DNA of 5,625 bases, taken from positions 1 through 5,625 of the forward strand of contig CAMNVW010000105.1 of assembly GCA_946563605.1 (NCBI GenBank). The letters run 5' to 3'. The position numbers were made by a program, and so were the translations under genes. Each line of letters begins with the position of its first letter. Positions within the stretch are counted from its first letter, which is position 1. The notes beneath the pieces were generated by a model. It saw only the letters and a program-made list of their open reading frames with translations. It did no database searches and was not told the DNA's origin. This stretch comes from an uncultured Clostridia bacterium (GTDB lineage Bacteria; Bacillota; Clostridia; Oscillospirales; Ruminococcaceae). This document shows positions 5,447-5,625 of this stretch, piece after piece.

Positions 5447-5471
5447 AAAAAAAGGACAGCTTTTAGGCTGT
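5447..5471 (-). terminator. minus-strand intrinsic terminator
   Basis: On the minus strand a small stem ACAGC/GCTGT (5456-5471, 6-nt loop) is followed by CC and seven T's (5453-5447). This is the layout of a weak terminator for a gene converging from the right, outside the window. The 5-bp stem is short, so confidence is limited. Confidence 0.4.
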
Positions 5472-5487
5472 GCTTCGTAAAACAGTG

Positions 5488-5524
5488 AAACCGACCAATG
5501 ATTATAATCATTGGTCGGTTTTTT
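5488..5524 (+). terminator. strong intrinsic terminator of the RpiR-family gene
   Basis: A perfect 17-bp inverted repeat (5488-5504 with 5505-5521) forms a long stem with core CCGACCAATGAT/ATCATTGGTCGG and a tight TATA loop. A run of six T's (5519-5524) follows. It ends transcription of the regulator gene about 70-100 nt after the stop codon. Confidence 0.85.
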
Positions 5525-5550
5525 ATGTTATGCACTGGCGCGGCAGCGAC

Positions 5551-5625
5551 CAAGGCTTCCTTGTGGTGTATGTGTCAATCCCTCCGTCTCGGCTCACGCC
5601 GAGCCACCTCCCTTTACACAAGGGA
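5551..5625 (-). repeat. part of a hairpin-rich dispersed repeat (MITE/REP-like), cut by the window edge
   Basis: This noncoding stretch holds several compact inverted repeats: CAAGG/CCTTG (5551-5563), CTCGGC/GCCGAG (5588-5603) and TCCCTT/AAGGGA (5609-5625). Its left end, TTCCTTGTGGTGTA (5557-5570), resembles the reverse complement of its right end, TCCCTTGTGTAAAGGGA, as terminal inverted repeats would. The AATCCCTCCGTC...CCACCTCCCTTT pattern resembles dispersed intergenic repeats I know from Oscillospiraceae/Ruminococcaceae gut genomes. Element class and exact borders are uncertain. Confidence 0.6.

Overview
The window reads as a piece of a low-to-moderate GC Firmicutes chromosome, most likely a gut Clostridia of the Oscillospiraceae/Ruminococcaceae kind. 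The evidence is strong Shine-Dalgarno sites, sigma-A type promoters in very AT-rich intergenic DNA, Firmicutes gene families, and at the right edge a hairpin-rich dispersed repeat of a type I recognise from genomes of that group. The species is not determined. All six protein genes are on the + strand.

Layout. 1-350 is a gene-free AT-rich leader with two good promoter matches (92-120 and 229-257), a terminator-like hairpin between the second promoter and the first gene (274-304), and a CodY-box-like sequence (310-324). 351-3784 is a four-gene cluster: a DUF969 membrane protein, a DUF979 membrane protein, a metallopeptidase-like protein of the AmpS/M29-NicX type, and pyroglutamyl peptidase I (pcp). 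A 14-bp intercistronic hairpin precedes gene 3, and another 14-bp hairpin follows pcp. 3870-4379 encodes a stand-alone GyrI-like effector-binding protein. 4380-4562 is an AT-rich promoter region for 4563-5420, a MurR/RpiR-family regulator. 5421-5625 holds a minus-strand terminator, a strong plus-strand terminator and the start of the dispersed repeat.

How the genes may work together. Pcp removes N-terminal pyroglutamate (5-oxoproline) from peptides. DUF969 and DUF979 are a co-occurring pair of integral membrane proteins associated with 5-oxoproline metabolism and now commonly named 5-oxoproline transporter subunits. The M29-like protein could trim the remaining peptide or act on a related small molecule. 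The simplest reading is a module for salvage or transport of pyroglutamyl peptides and 5-oxoproline. The RpiR-type regulator lacks an obvious sugar-phosphate-binding motif and could be its local regulator. No 5-oxoprolinase gene (pxpABC) is visible here. The pathway assignment is established family knowledge plus inference; the regulatory links are inference from position and short motifs.
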